Made by a program: the position numbers and the translations under genes
Origin: JAFDVL01 sp031371805
GTDB lineage: Bacteria > Acidobacteriota > Blastocatellia > RBC074
Length of the DNA: 5,911 bases
Direction: 5' to 3'
Assembly: GCA_031371805.1 (NCBI GenBank)
Contig: JANMKB010000606.1
Span: forward strand, 1 to 5,911
Shown here: positions 1 through 5,423 of the stretch, one piece after another
How the letters are laid out: each line of letters begins with the position of its first letter
Numbering within the stretch: the first letter of the stretch is position 1
Notes under the pieces: model-generated
The model's input: the letters and a program-made list of their open reading frames with translations, nothing else
The model's database searches: none
What the model was told of the DNA's origin: nothing

Positions 1-491
1 GAACCGTTCGTTTGAATTTTTGCTTCATTGAGCGCACGAATCACGGAAAGCATCACCGTCAAGCCACGACAGTCATCGCCAATGCCAGGAGCCGTCAGCA
101 CATTGCCGGAGCGTTTTACTTTGACATCTGTGCCTTCAGGAAACACCGTGTCGAGATGTGCCGCAAGTACTAATGATGTAGCGGTGTTCGTGCCTGGACG
201 TTCGCCAATAACATTGCCTTCGCGGTCAATGTGGACGTTTTTTAATCCAAGTTTGGTGAAGCGTTGCTTGTAATATTCAGCGCGCTTTTGTTCTTTGAAA
301 GGTGGCGCAGGAATTTCGCAGGTACGGATTTGCTCTTCGATAGTTTTGGGCTCGTAATCTTTGATGAATTCCAAAGCGCGGCGAACTTGTGGTGCAGCAA
401 GTATCTTCGTCAGGTCATCTGATTGTGCCTGTGGATTCGTGACAAGGGTAAAAACACAAAGTACAAGGGATAATTTTTTTAGTATCTTCAT
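1..491 (-). CDS. M20-family zinc metallopeptidase, exported, partial (C-terminus outside window)
   Basis: The first 163 residues of a peptidase of the M20 clan (PepT / aminoacylase / carboxypeptidase G2 type), which hydrolyses peptides or acyl-amino acids using two zinc ions. The protein starts with a basic stretch (MKILKK) and a hydrophobic run to about residue 18, a Sec signal peptide probably cleaved near PQA|QS; no lipobox is seen, so a periplasmic or secreted enzyme is likely. The family's first metal motif is AHLDTVFP (His112, Asp114) and the bridging-aspartate motif is PGIGDDCRG (Asp139/Asp140). The later catalytic glutamates and the dimerisation domain lie beyond base 1. The ATG at 489-491 is chosen because it gives the complete signal peptide; no Shine-Dalgarno site precedes it. 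The gene lies 58 bases downstream of the histidine kinase on the same strand. The family is secure; the substrate cannot be told. Confidence 0.85.
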   Translation of the reverse strand, partial: MKILKKLSLVLCVFTLVTNPQAQSDDLTKILAAPQVRRALEFIKDYEPKTIEEQIRTCEIPAPPFKEQKRAEYYKQRFTKLGLKNVHIDREGNVIGERPGTNTATSLVLAAHLDTVFPEGTDVKVKRSGNVLTAPGIGDDCRGLTVMLSVIRALNEAKIQTNG

Positions 492-549
492 AGATTTGCC
501 ATTAAAACATCGAACGTAACTGCGCTCTCAGCACGTGCGTAGTCCCGAT

Positions 550-1404
550 TTAATCTGCTGGTATTGGCAGGCTGAAGTAAAACGTACTGCCTTTGTCAAT
601 TTCGCTGGTTACGCCGACTTGACCACCATGCAATTCAGTCAAATGCTTCACAATTGACAAACCTAAACCTGTACCTTTTGTTCGGTCTTCTTTGTTTGGA
701 TGAAGCTGCGTAAATTTATCGAAAATGTTGGCAAGCGATTCGGGCGGAATGCCACAACCTGTATCTGTTACGCTGAAAACTACAAAATTCTCCTGCACGT
801 TCGCGGTGACAGTGATACCCCCTGCTGGCGGCGTAAATTTGATGGCATTGCTGATTAAATTTGTCAGGATTTGTTCGACGCGTAAGCCATCGCAAAATAC
901 TTCGGGAAGGTCATAGCCGACGCGATTGATGAGTTTGACTTCGGCTTGCTGGGCTAAGGATGCAACCGGATAAATCACAGCCTCCACCATGGCACGTGGA
1001 TCAAGCAATTCGCGCTGCAATTGCATCATCCCCGATTCCATTTTGGAAAGATCAAGCAAATCATTGACGAGTTGGCGCAACCGCGCGCCGCCTTCGATAA
1101 TTTTTTTTATGCTCTCAGCCTGTGATTCACTGAGCGGGCCGTAAACTCCCATTTCCAGATTTTCTGCCAGTCCAATCATCACCGTCATCGGGGTACGAAG
1201 TTCGTGCGTAATCATCGAAAGAAAAGTATCTTTCATCTTGTCCAGATTACTGAGCCGGGCATTGGCCTGTAGCAGAGCTTCATTCATCTCGAAGACTTCC
1301 TGATTACTGCGCGCAAAATCTTCTTCCAATTCGGCCAGGCGACGACGTAATAAATCGCGCTCCTCACGCAAACGCTGATTGTCAGACTGCAAATCTGCTG
1401 ACAT
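550..1404 (-). CDS. Soluble sensor histidine kinase (HisKA + HATPase_c) with N-terminal coiled coil
   Basis: A 284-residue two-component histidine kinase that should autophosphorylate on His67 and pass the phosphate to a response regulator not present in the window. Residues 5-58 are rich in Leu, Glu, Arg and Gln in a heptad-like pattern, suggesting a dimeric coiled coil. The H-box FLSMITHELRTPM is at 61-73. The ATP-binding domain has the N-box around Asn182 and Asn186, the G1 box DTGCGIP (214-220), the F-box IFDKFTQ (227-233) and the G2 box GTGLGLS (244-250), all intact. There is no membrane segment, signal peptide, PAS, GAF or receiver domain, so it is cytoplasmic and its input must come through the coiled coil or a partner. 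The start lies just beyond the palindromic repeat; the leader is pyrimidine-rich (TTTCTTTTCCT) and has no Shine-Dalgarno site. It may be expressed by read-through from the upstream operon or from its own promoter. Confidence 0.93.
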   Translation of the reverse strand: MSADLQSDNQRLREERDLLRRRLAELEEDFARSNQEVFEMNEALLQANARLSNLDKMKDTFLSMITHELRTPMTVMIGLAENLEMGVYGPLSESQAESIKKIIEGGARLRQLVNDLLDLSKMESGMMQLQRELLDPRAMVEAVIYPVASLAQQAEVKLINRVGYDLPEVFCDGLRVEQILTNLISNAIKFTPPAGGITVTANVQENFVVFSVTDTGCGIPPESLANIFDKFTQLHPNKEDRTKGTGLGLSIVKHLTELHGGQVGVTSEIDKGSTFYFSLPIPAD

Positions 1405-1412
1405 AGGAAAAG

Positions 1413-1495
1413 AAAAAAAGACAGGATTTACAAGACTGACAGGATGGCGATATTAAATCTTAATCCTGTCCAGCTTGTAAATCCTGTCTTTTTTT
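1413..1495. repeat. Long imperfect palindrome, probable interspersed repeat
   Basis: The outer arms 1413-1434 and 1474-1495 are perfect 22-base inverted copies (core GACAGGATTTACAAG / CTTGTAAATCCTGTC, flanked by seven A and seven T). A three-base internal mismatch follows (1435-1437 against 1471-1473), then eight more paired bases (1438-1445 GACAGGAT with 1463-1470) and a 17-base loop (1446-1462). The octamer GACAGGAT occurs twice in the left arm, so the unit is itself a nested repeat. The right arm reaches into the stop codon of the methyltransferase-like gene, and the left arm ends nine bases before the kinase start. The size and symmetry suggest a mobile miniature palindromic element; family membership is an inference because only one copy lies in the window. 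Confidence 0.85.
1413..1495 (-). terminator. Probable intrinsic terminator formed by the palindrome
   Basis: In leftward transcripts the palindrome folds into a 30-base-pair hairpin with one internal loop, and its distal arm ends in seven U. It begins at the stop codon of the gene ending at 1494, as expected of a terminator for the operon 4865-1494. The symmetric A and T runs mean it could also act on rightward transcripts. The U tract pairs with the A tract in the stem, unlike a textbook terminator, so efficiency is uncertain and leakage into the kinase gene is possible. Confidence 0.55.
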
Positions 1496-2417
1496 AAGCG
1501 ACAATGATGTAAGTATTCAAGCCACCACTAACCTCGGAAAAATCTTTGGCATAAGTGACTTCAACGGGGCGAAAACTTTTAATTAATTCGCCCAGTTCAC
1601 CCGTCGTGACAAACCCTTCTTCAGGATGCGCAATCGCCCATTTCGGAATATGCTTCGCCTTTTCCAGAAAGCTACCGATCAAATCAAGATAACGACCTTT
1701 GGAACCGATACGATCACCGAACTCGCCGCGTCCCTGCTCAATTTGATTGAGCAAAGTGTCGAAGCCGGTGGCTGAGCCACGAATCCAGATTTCGCGCCAG
1801 CCAGCCACGGTATCGCGTTGCGCAGCTAATCCGTCAGGGCGCGGAAAATTCGCATACATCAGATCAGATTGCACCGAGGCAATAAATTTACCGGCCTCAA
1901 AATTCGTGCTGCGATTTTCTTTTTCGTTATTGTTAACTTTATTCTGTTTGCGCCAGAGGTCTTCAAATACTTCCGAAAGCGGACGCCGCAAGGCTGCGGT
2001 TGCAGGCGTAAATGAATGCACGTAATCACCAACGCCCAGCGTGTGATAATAGGCGAGCGCCCGTTGATGCGGGTTTTCGATCTGCTGAATATTGACCCAC
2101 ACGTTATCGAACCACCAGGCATCCATTTCACCCATCGTTTGACCGAGCGCAGGATTATTCATTTTGCGGCGCGGCACATAGGCATTATCCAGAATATGTG
2201 CGACATCGGCTTCGCTAAGAACCTCCTGCTGATTTTCAACCAGCGCCCGCGAAGCCCACCATGCCCACTGACAAATGTCGTTGCTGAAGATTTGCTTGCC
2301 CCAGAATTTGAGATACCAGTCCAGATTGGGCTGACCGGAAAAGGGGATCGCAATGGAGTTGAATTTGATTCGGCGGAGTACGCTTAGCTCGTAGCCCAGC
2401 CAGCGGCGATTTTTCAT
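1494..2417 (-). CDS. Divergent D12-class DNA adenine methyltransferase-like protein with altered catalytic motifs
   Basis: A 307-residue protein whose layout follows the Dam/D12 family of N6-adenine DNA methyltransferases. RRWLGYELSVLRRI (4-17) resembles the family's motif X (RYLGSK..LL..I). PFSGQPNLDWYLKFWGK (25-41) followed by SND (45-47) resembles motif I plus the acidic cofactor contact. The C-terminus has the typical W-x-(S/A)..EEGF...EL..LI.....VEV pattern (260-287) and ends ..TYIIVA. Two key sites are changed: the S-adenosylmethionine glycine motif (usually F-x-G-x-G) reads FSGQPN, and the catalytic (D/N)PPY expected after ADLMY reads ANFPRPDG (189-196). Catalysis is therefore doubtful; a binding or structural role, or unusual chemistry, is possible. 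It starts 25 bases after the HD-GYP gene, without a Shine-Dalgarno site, and ends at the palindrome. No restriction enzyme gene is nearby. The assignment is by motif reading only and is moderately confident. Confidence 0.55.
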   Translation of the reverse strand: MKNRRWLGYELSVLRRIKFNSIAIPFSGQPNLDWYLKFWGKQIFSNDICQWAWWASRALVENQQEVLSEADVAHILDNAYVPRRKMNNPALGQTMGEMDAWWFDNVWVNIQQIENPHQRALAYYHTLGVGDYVHSFTPATAALRRPLSEVFEDLWRKQNKVNNNEKENRSTNFEAGKFIASVQSDLMYANFPRPDGLAAQRDTVAGWREIWIRGSATGFDTLLNQIEQGRGEFGDRIGSKGRYLDLIGSFLEKAKHIPKWAIAHPEEGFVTTGELGELIKSFRPVEVTYAKDFSEVSGGLNTYIIVA

Positions 2418-2442
2418 AGTGATTAACAGTTGATGGTGAGTG

Positions 2443-3057
2443 TCAGCGTTGATTGTTCATTAAATCAAGGAAAGCTTTGACCACCTGGGGATCGAATTCG
2501 ATGCCAGCATTATCGGCAATCATTTGTCGGGCGGTGGCTTCGTCAAATTTCTCGCGGTAGGGACGATCCGAAATCAGGGCGCTGTACGTGTCAACGACAC
2601 GAAGAATGCGCGCTCCCAGGGGAATCGTTTCGCCATAAAGACCATCGGGATAACCGCGTCCGTTCCACCATTCGTGATGCCAGCGAATGAGCAGTTGTGA
2701 CTGGCGTGATAATTCACGTTGCGCAGAGGCTTGTTCCCCTAAAATCGGATGTCGCCACAGGTCAAATTTCTCGTCCCATGTTAATTCACCCTGCCGCGCC
2801 AGATATTCACGGTTCATTACACGCTCGCCTAAATCGTGCGCCAGGGCGGCCTGTTTGAGTGCCATTAAATCACTATCCCGTAAGCCAAAATGATTGCCCA
2901 GCGCTTCCGCCATTCTGGCAATGAACGTCGCATGTGGGGTTGCGTATGATTCAACCTGATCTATTTCGGCGGCAAGTTCCGTCAGTTGCGCTTCCATCAC
3001 CTGGCGGGCAACATTTTCGGCACTCACTTCAGCGGTTACAATGCGCTGACTCTGCAT
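2443..3057 (-). CDS. Stand-alone HD-GYP domain cyclic-di-GMP phosphodiesterase
   Basis: A 204-residue cytoplasmic protein made almost entirely of an HD-GYP domain, a metal-dependent hydrolase that breaks down cyclic di-GMP. Visible metal and substrate residues are His42, the HD pair His74-Asp75 (ALAHDLGE), His103 (RHPILGE), His127-His128 (RWHHEWWNGRGYPDG, with the GYP signature at 135-137) and Asp156 (RVVDTYSAL), followed by DRPYR. The C-terminal GIEFDPQVVKAFL motif (185-197) completes the domain. The usual HDIGK lysine is Glu78 here (HDLGE), which may affect ligand binding. Residues 1-38 form a short helical, Glu/Ala-rich N-terminus; there is no receiver, PAS or membrane segment, unlike many family members. 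A Shine-Dalgarno site at 3068-3074 supports the start. The gene lies 50 bases after the DUF4388-J-TPR gene and 25 before the methyltransferase-like gene, so cotranscription is likely. Confidence 0.92.
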   Translation of the reverse strand: MQSQRIVTAEVSAENVARQVMEAQLTELAAEIDQVESYATPHATFIARMAEALGNHFGLRDSDLMALKQAALAHDLGERVMNREYLARQGELTWDEKFDLWRHPILGEQASAQRELSRQSQLLIRWHHEWWNGRGYPDGLYGETIPLGARILRVVDTYSALISDRPYREKFDEATARQMIADNAGIEFDPQVVKAFLDLMNNQR

Positions 3058-3067
3058 TAAGTATTTT

Positions 3068-3074
3068 CTCCTTC
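3068..3074 (-). promoter_or_regulatory. Ribosome binding site of the HD-GYP gene
   Basis: The transcript reads GAAGGAG ten bases before the ATG at 3055-3057. It is one of only two clear Shine-Dalgarno sites in the window and fixes the start of this gene. Confidence 0.7.
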
Positions 3075-3107
3075 AACCTTACTTTTCTAAATTTATTCCG
3101 GATTTTA

Positions 3108-4865
3108 TCAACCACCGGTTCGCCCAAGAATCCGTGACCAGAATCCTTGTCGTTGCGGCGGTCGCTTACGTCCGTAATGCGTACTGACAACCTGTGTCTT
3201 TTTCAAACTCATGACCTCTTCCAGCGCAGTGGCGGCGGCGCGGTCTATCGGGTCAAGTTTCAACGCGAGAATAAATTGTTGTTCGGCGCGTGAAAGCAAG
3301 CCAATCGCACGATAAAAACTGCCAAGCTGTAAATGGTAAAACATGTTGCTGGGTTCCAGCTCCGTCGCACGCAATAAATGTTGTTCCGCCTGCTCACGAC
3401 GCATGGGAACTTTTTCCAACAAGGCGGCCAAATCTCCGTGATAACGAGCGCAATCCGGGGCCAGCGTGACCGCATCATTCATTAACCTGATTGCCTCTTC
3501 GTATTCGCCGCGTGAGAGCTGAGTCAAAGATTTGCGATGCTTGATGTCAGCTAACGACAAATTGCGACTTCTAATCGCTTCGGCAGTCAGTTTCTCTGCC
3601 TGGTTTTTTTCAACCGGAGTTTGCGGGACCTGATTTGCTTTGGTCGGATACGCCGTGGGTATTTTTTCAATCCGCGTGCGATAAGTGGTGCGCGATGTAG
3701 ACTGATACCGCTCTGTATTCGATGAAATTATTTCATTCAGTAAGGCATGCTCAATCGCCGTTTCATAAGACGAGCGAATCGCCATCAGAACCTCGCTGAG
3801 TGTTGCCAGCGTGATCGGATCAGCGTGATGGTGATGGCGATCAGGATGATAAGAATTCACCAGATTTCGATAGGCGTGTTTGACTTGATAAGGGGTCGCT
3901 CCGGCGCATAAACCCAAAACGTAATAATCGTCAGGAGCAGCAGACAGCAATTGCCGCATCTTCTTAACGTCGCGTTTGATTTCCTGGAGGCGCTTTTTCC
4001 TAACGGTTTCAGCATCTGGCTTAATCGGCCAGGTCAGCGCTGTATTAATCTTAGGTTCTGCGGGGCGAGCTGGCGGCGCAACCGCTTTGGTAATAATTTT
4101 TGCTGTTTCGACTGCTGGTGCAACAGGCAAGAGCGGATTCGTTGCTGCCTGCGTGAATTTAACCAATCCCGCGCAATAAAGACCATACTGTTGCTGCAAG
4201 ACATCCTGCTCTGATTCATCCAGCCGTCCGCTTTCAGATAGCACAACAAGGTTGCGTGGCTGATTAAGGCAGCTTAACAAAAAATAAGCGAAGGGTTCTA
4301 ATCTCAGATCATCCGTGACCGCCTGGTTCGCTGAAACCAACATTCCGTGATCCGCCATCATCTCCACAAAATTTTGTGGCACGCGGGCAAATAGTGCGCC
4401 TTCCAAAATTAACGACTTTGTTTTGCAGCCGAGACTTCCACCTGCAACTTTATCCCCGGCGGTAAAACGGTATTCGCCGCCTGACCATTCGCACAATGAA
4501 TTGAAAATAGTTTTGACGTGCTCAACTCTAAGCTTCGTTAATTCATCGCGTGAGACACAGCGATAATAGACCAGTGCTTCGCTGAAGGAACGTCCGGTTG
4601 CGACTTCCTGCTGAATGCGGACGGCTGTTTCCTCTGTCACACGCCCAGCCCGAATTAAAATTGCGAGCGCTGAGTCCACGGCAAGATTACTGGCGGCGGC
4701 GTAAACCTCGCCCTCCGCAAAATAAATTATCCGCTCGGCTTTCAATTCCAACCTGCCGTCATTCAGATACAGGCTGCCGCTCAGACCCTGTTGATTGATC
4801 CTGCCAGCTAACTCAATGAACGGAGACTCCCGGAGTGTTCCGATTGGTTTGAAATCTGAGGCCAT
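3108..4865 (-). CDS. DUF4388 – J-domain – TPR multidomain protein
   Basis: A 585-residue cytoplasmic protein with at least three parts. Residues about 8-130 match the DUF4388 (PATAN-like) pattern: LSGSLYLNDGRLELKAERIIYFAEGEVYAA in effect, then an ALAILIRAGRVTEE helix; this domain is common in bacterial signalling and gliding proteins. Residues 240-285 form a Pro/Ala-rich linker. Residues 312-375 are a J-domain (YYVLGL, then AYRNLVNSYHPDR with HPD at 340-342, the residues that stimulate DnaK ATPase), directly followed by a HHHH run. After a polar linker (about 383-430), residues 441-548 hold about three tetratricopeptide repeats (EEAIRLMNDAVTLAP, AEQHLLRATELEPSN, AEQQFILALKLDP). The C-terminus is basic (RKRPPQRQ). 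It probably acts as a scaffold that recruits DnaK to a partner. AGAGGA at 4873-4878 supports the start. It is the first gene of the leftward operon; the cellular process is unknown. Confidence 0.85.
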   Translation of the reverse strand: MASDFKPIGTLRESPFIELAGRINQQGLSGSLYLNDGRLELKAERIIYFAEGEVYAAASNLAVDSALAILIRAGRVTEETAVRIQQEVATGRSFSEALVYYRCVSRDELTKLRVEHVKTIFNSLCEWSGGEYRFTAGDKVAGGSLGCKTKSLILEGALFARVPQNFVEMMADHGMLVSANQAVTDDLRLEPFAYFLLSCLNQPRNLVVLSESGRLDESEQDVLQQQYGLYCAGLVKFTQAATNPLLPVAPAVETAKIITKAVAPPARPAEPKINTALTWPIKPDAETVRKKRLQEIKRDVKKMRQLLSAAPDDYYVLGLCAGATPYQVKHAYRNLVNSYHPDRHHHHADPITLATLSEVLMAIRSSYETAIEHALLNEIISSNTERYQSTSRTTYRTRIEKIPTAYPTKANQVPQTPVEKNQAEKLTAEAIRSRNLSLADIKHRKSLTQLSRGEYEEAIRLMNDAVTLAPDCARYHGDLAALLEKVPMRREQAEQHLLRATELEPSNMFYHLQLGSFYRAIGLLSRAEQQFILALKLDPIDRAAATALEEVMSLKKTQVVSTHYGRKRPPQRQGFWSRILGRTGG

Positions 4866-4872
4866 GTGCCAT

Positions 4873-4878
4873 TCCTCT
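4873..4878 (-). promoter_or_regulatory. Ribosome binding site of the DUF4388-J-TPR gene
   Basis: The transcript carries AGAGGA seven bases before the ATG at 4863-4865, a good Shine-Dalgarno match with normal spacing. An out-of-frame ATG lies between the two, but the long open frame starts at the second ATG. Confidence 0.65.
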
Positions 4879-5055
4879 GTGGGGCAGAGTTTCCAAAAAC
4901 TTAGGATTAAGAAATTAACATAGACGATTACTTGCCCAAACTATTTTTTTAGCGGGTGAGAGTTTACAACAAAGAACGTTTGGCTGGTAGTTATTTGCAT
5001 AGCGACAGGAGATTAGTCAGGAACCTCAATTTTCAGCGTTTACCCGGATCATCTC

Positions 5056-5084
5056 TTGCCTCAATCGCTACAATCCCGTAAATT
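5056..5084 (+). promoter_or_regulatory. Candidate sigma-70-type promoter of the tRNA gene
   Basis: TTGCCT (5056-5061) and TAAATT (5079-5084) each match four of six bases of the -35 and -10 consensus and are separated by exactly 17 bases. Transcription would start near 5091, a few bases before the tRNA, which is plausible. AT-rich sequence makes chance matches likely, so confidence is modest. Confidence 0.35.
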
Positions 5085-5094
5085 ATTAAATTGT

Positions 5095-5391
5095 GCTCCC
5101 GTAGCTCAGTGGATAGAGCATCTGCCTTCAAGTAGGAGCCTGTATGGAGAATCGTAATTCGTACAGTGGAGGGTGCTGTATCGGTGAATCTCTAAGGAAG
5201 CTTGCGGGCTTTTATGACAACACCGAGGAAATCCTGTGAGTCATCACAGGCGATCCGTAGAGGCCATACGCATCCAGGCTGAAATTGCCTAAGATATGGT
5301 CCAGACCACAACTCAATAAAATGAGCCTGGGGAAATCCAGGGTGGTAAGCTAAGCAGAGGGTCACTGGTTCGAGCCCAGTCGGGAGTACCA
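5095..5391 (+). tRNA. tRNA-Arg (anticodon UCU), interrupted by a group I intron
   Basis: The exons are 5095-5128 and 5350-5391, giving a 76-base tRNA. The acceptor stem pairs GCTCCCG (5095-5101) with CGGGAGT (5381-5387), with a G-U first pair, then discriminator A5388 and an encoded CCA (5389-5391). The D-stem is GCTC/GAGC (5104-5107, 5116-5119) with GGA in the loop, fitting the A20 arginine identity base. The anticodon stem TCTGC (5121-5125) pairs with GCAGA (5354-5358) only after the intron is removed. The joined loop is C-U-U-C-U-A-A, so the anticodon is UCU, reading AGA (and AGG by wobble). The T-arm is ACTGG-TTCGAGC-CCAGT (5364-5380). The intron splits the anticodon between U34 and C35. 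Without splicing, no functional tRNA can form. A plain tRNA search may miss or misplace this gene. Confidence 0.95.
5129..5349 (+). ncRNA. Group I self-splicing intron in tRNA-Arg(UCU)
   Basis: A 221-base intron whose helices can be paired by hand: P1 U5128·G5136, U5127-A5137, C5126-G5138; P2 5140-5148/5158-5166; P3 5171-5176/5270-5275; P4 5181-5186/5221-5226; P5 5198-5201/5208-5211; P6 5227-5229/5254-5256 with a perfect seven-pair P6a (5233-5239/5244-5250); P7 5262-5268/5295-5301; P8 5276-5279/5287-5290; J8/7 AAGA (5291-5294). A P9 stem (5305-5309/5342-5346) carries two hairpins, the second closed over a GAAA tetraloop. The exon base before the intron is U and the last intron base is G5349, as the family requires. 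P10 pairs 3' exon C5350-U-A with 5133-5135, next to the P1 G. There is no room for a homing endonuclease gene. The small size and tRNA anticodon location fit the bacterial IC3 subgroup, which is an inference. Splicing uses an external guanosine and should not need protein. Confidence 0.93.
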
Positions 5392-5394
5392 ATA

Positions 5395-5401
5395 TTTTTT
5401 T
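5395..5401 (+). terminator. T-tract after the tRNA, possible weak terminator
   Basis: Seven T follow four bases after the CCA end. The nearest upstream structures are the T-arm and acceptor stem rather than a dedicated hairpin, so this may be only a weak stop, or the tRNA and the reductase gene may be cotranscribed. Confidence 0.25.
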
Positions 5402-5423
5402 GTTCTTATCCCCTTTTTAACCT

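Larger units (their letters stand above)
4866..5094. other. Divergent intergenic region
   Basis: These 229 bases separate the leftward operon from the rightward tRNA gene and must hold promoters for both. It is AT-rich next to the operon (4898-4955). No convincing protein-coding frame, repeat or riboswitch fold was seen. A leftward promoter could not be placed with confidence; a candidate rightward one is listed separately. Confidence 0.6.

Noticed and set aside
28..273. Plus-strand open frame of 81 codons
   Set aside because: It lies fully antisense to the M20 peptidase, whose motifs are clear on the minus strand.
531..538. Perfect palindrome GCACGTGC between the kinase and peptidase genes
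   Set aside because: An eight-base palindrome occurs often by chance and there is no second copy or linked promoter to support an operator.
2016..2387. Plus-strand open frame of 123 codons
   Set aside because: It is antisense to the methyltransferase-like gene and shows no recognisable domain, while the minus-strand frame has family-like motifs across its length.
5140..5166. Hairpin considered as a terminator inside the tRNA region
   Set aside because: It is the P2 stem of the group I intron and has no following T-run.
5128..5350. Alternative reading of the tRNA with anticodon UCA or an intron boundary shifted by one base
   Set aside because: Shifting by one base gives the same exons, and the U at the splice site, terminal G and P10 pairing fix the boundary; a UCA reading would break the anticodon loop length or the family splice rules.
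5192..5392. Minus-strand open frame starting MVLPTGLEPVTL
   Set aside because: It is the antisense of the tRNA 3' exon and the group I intron. The GLEPVTL-type start is a familiar artefact of reading the reverse of tRNA T-arms as protein.
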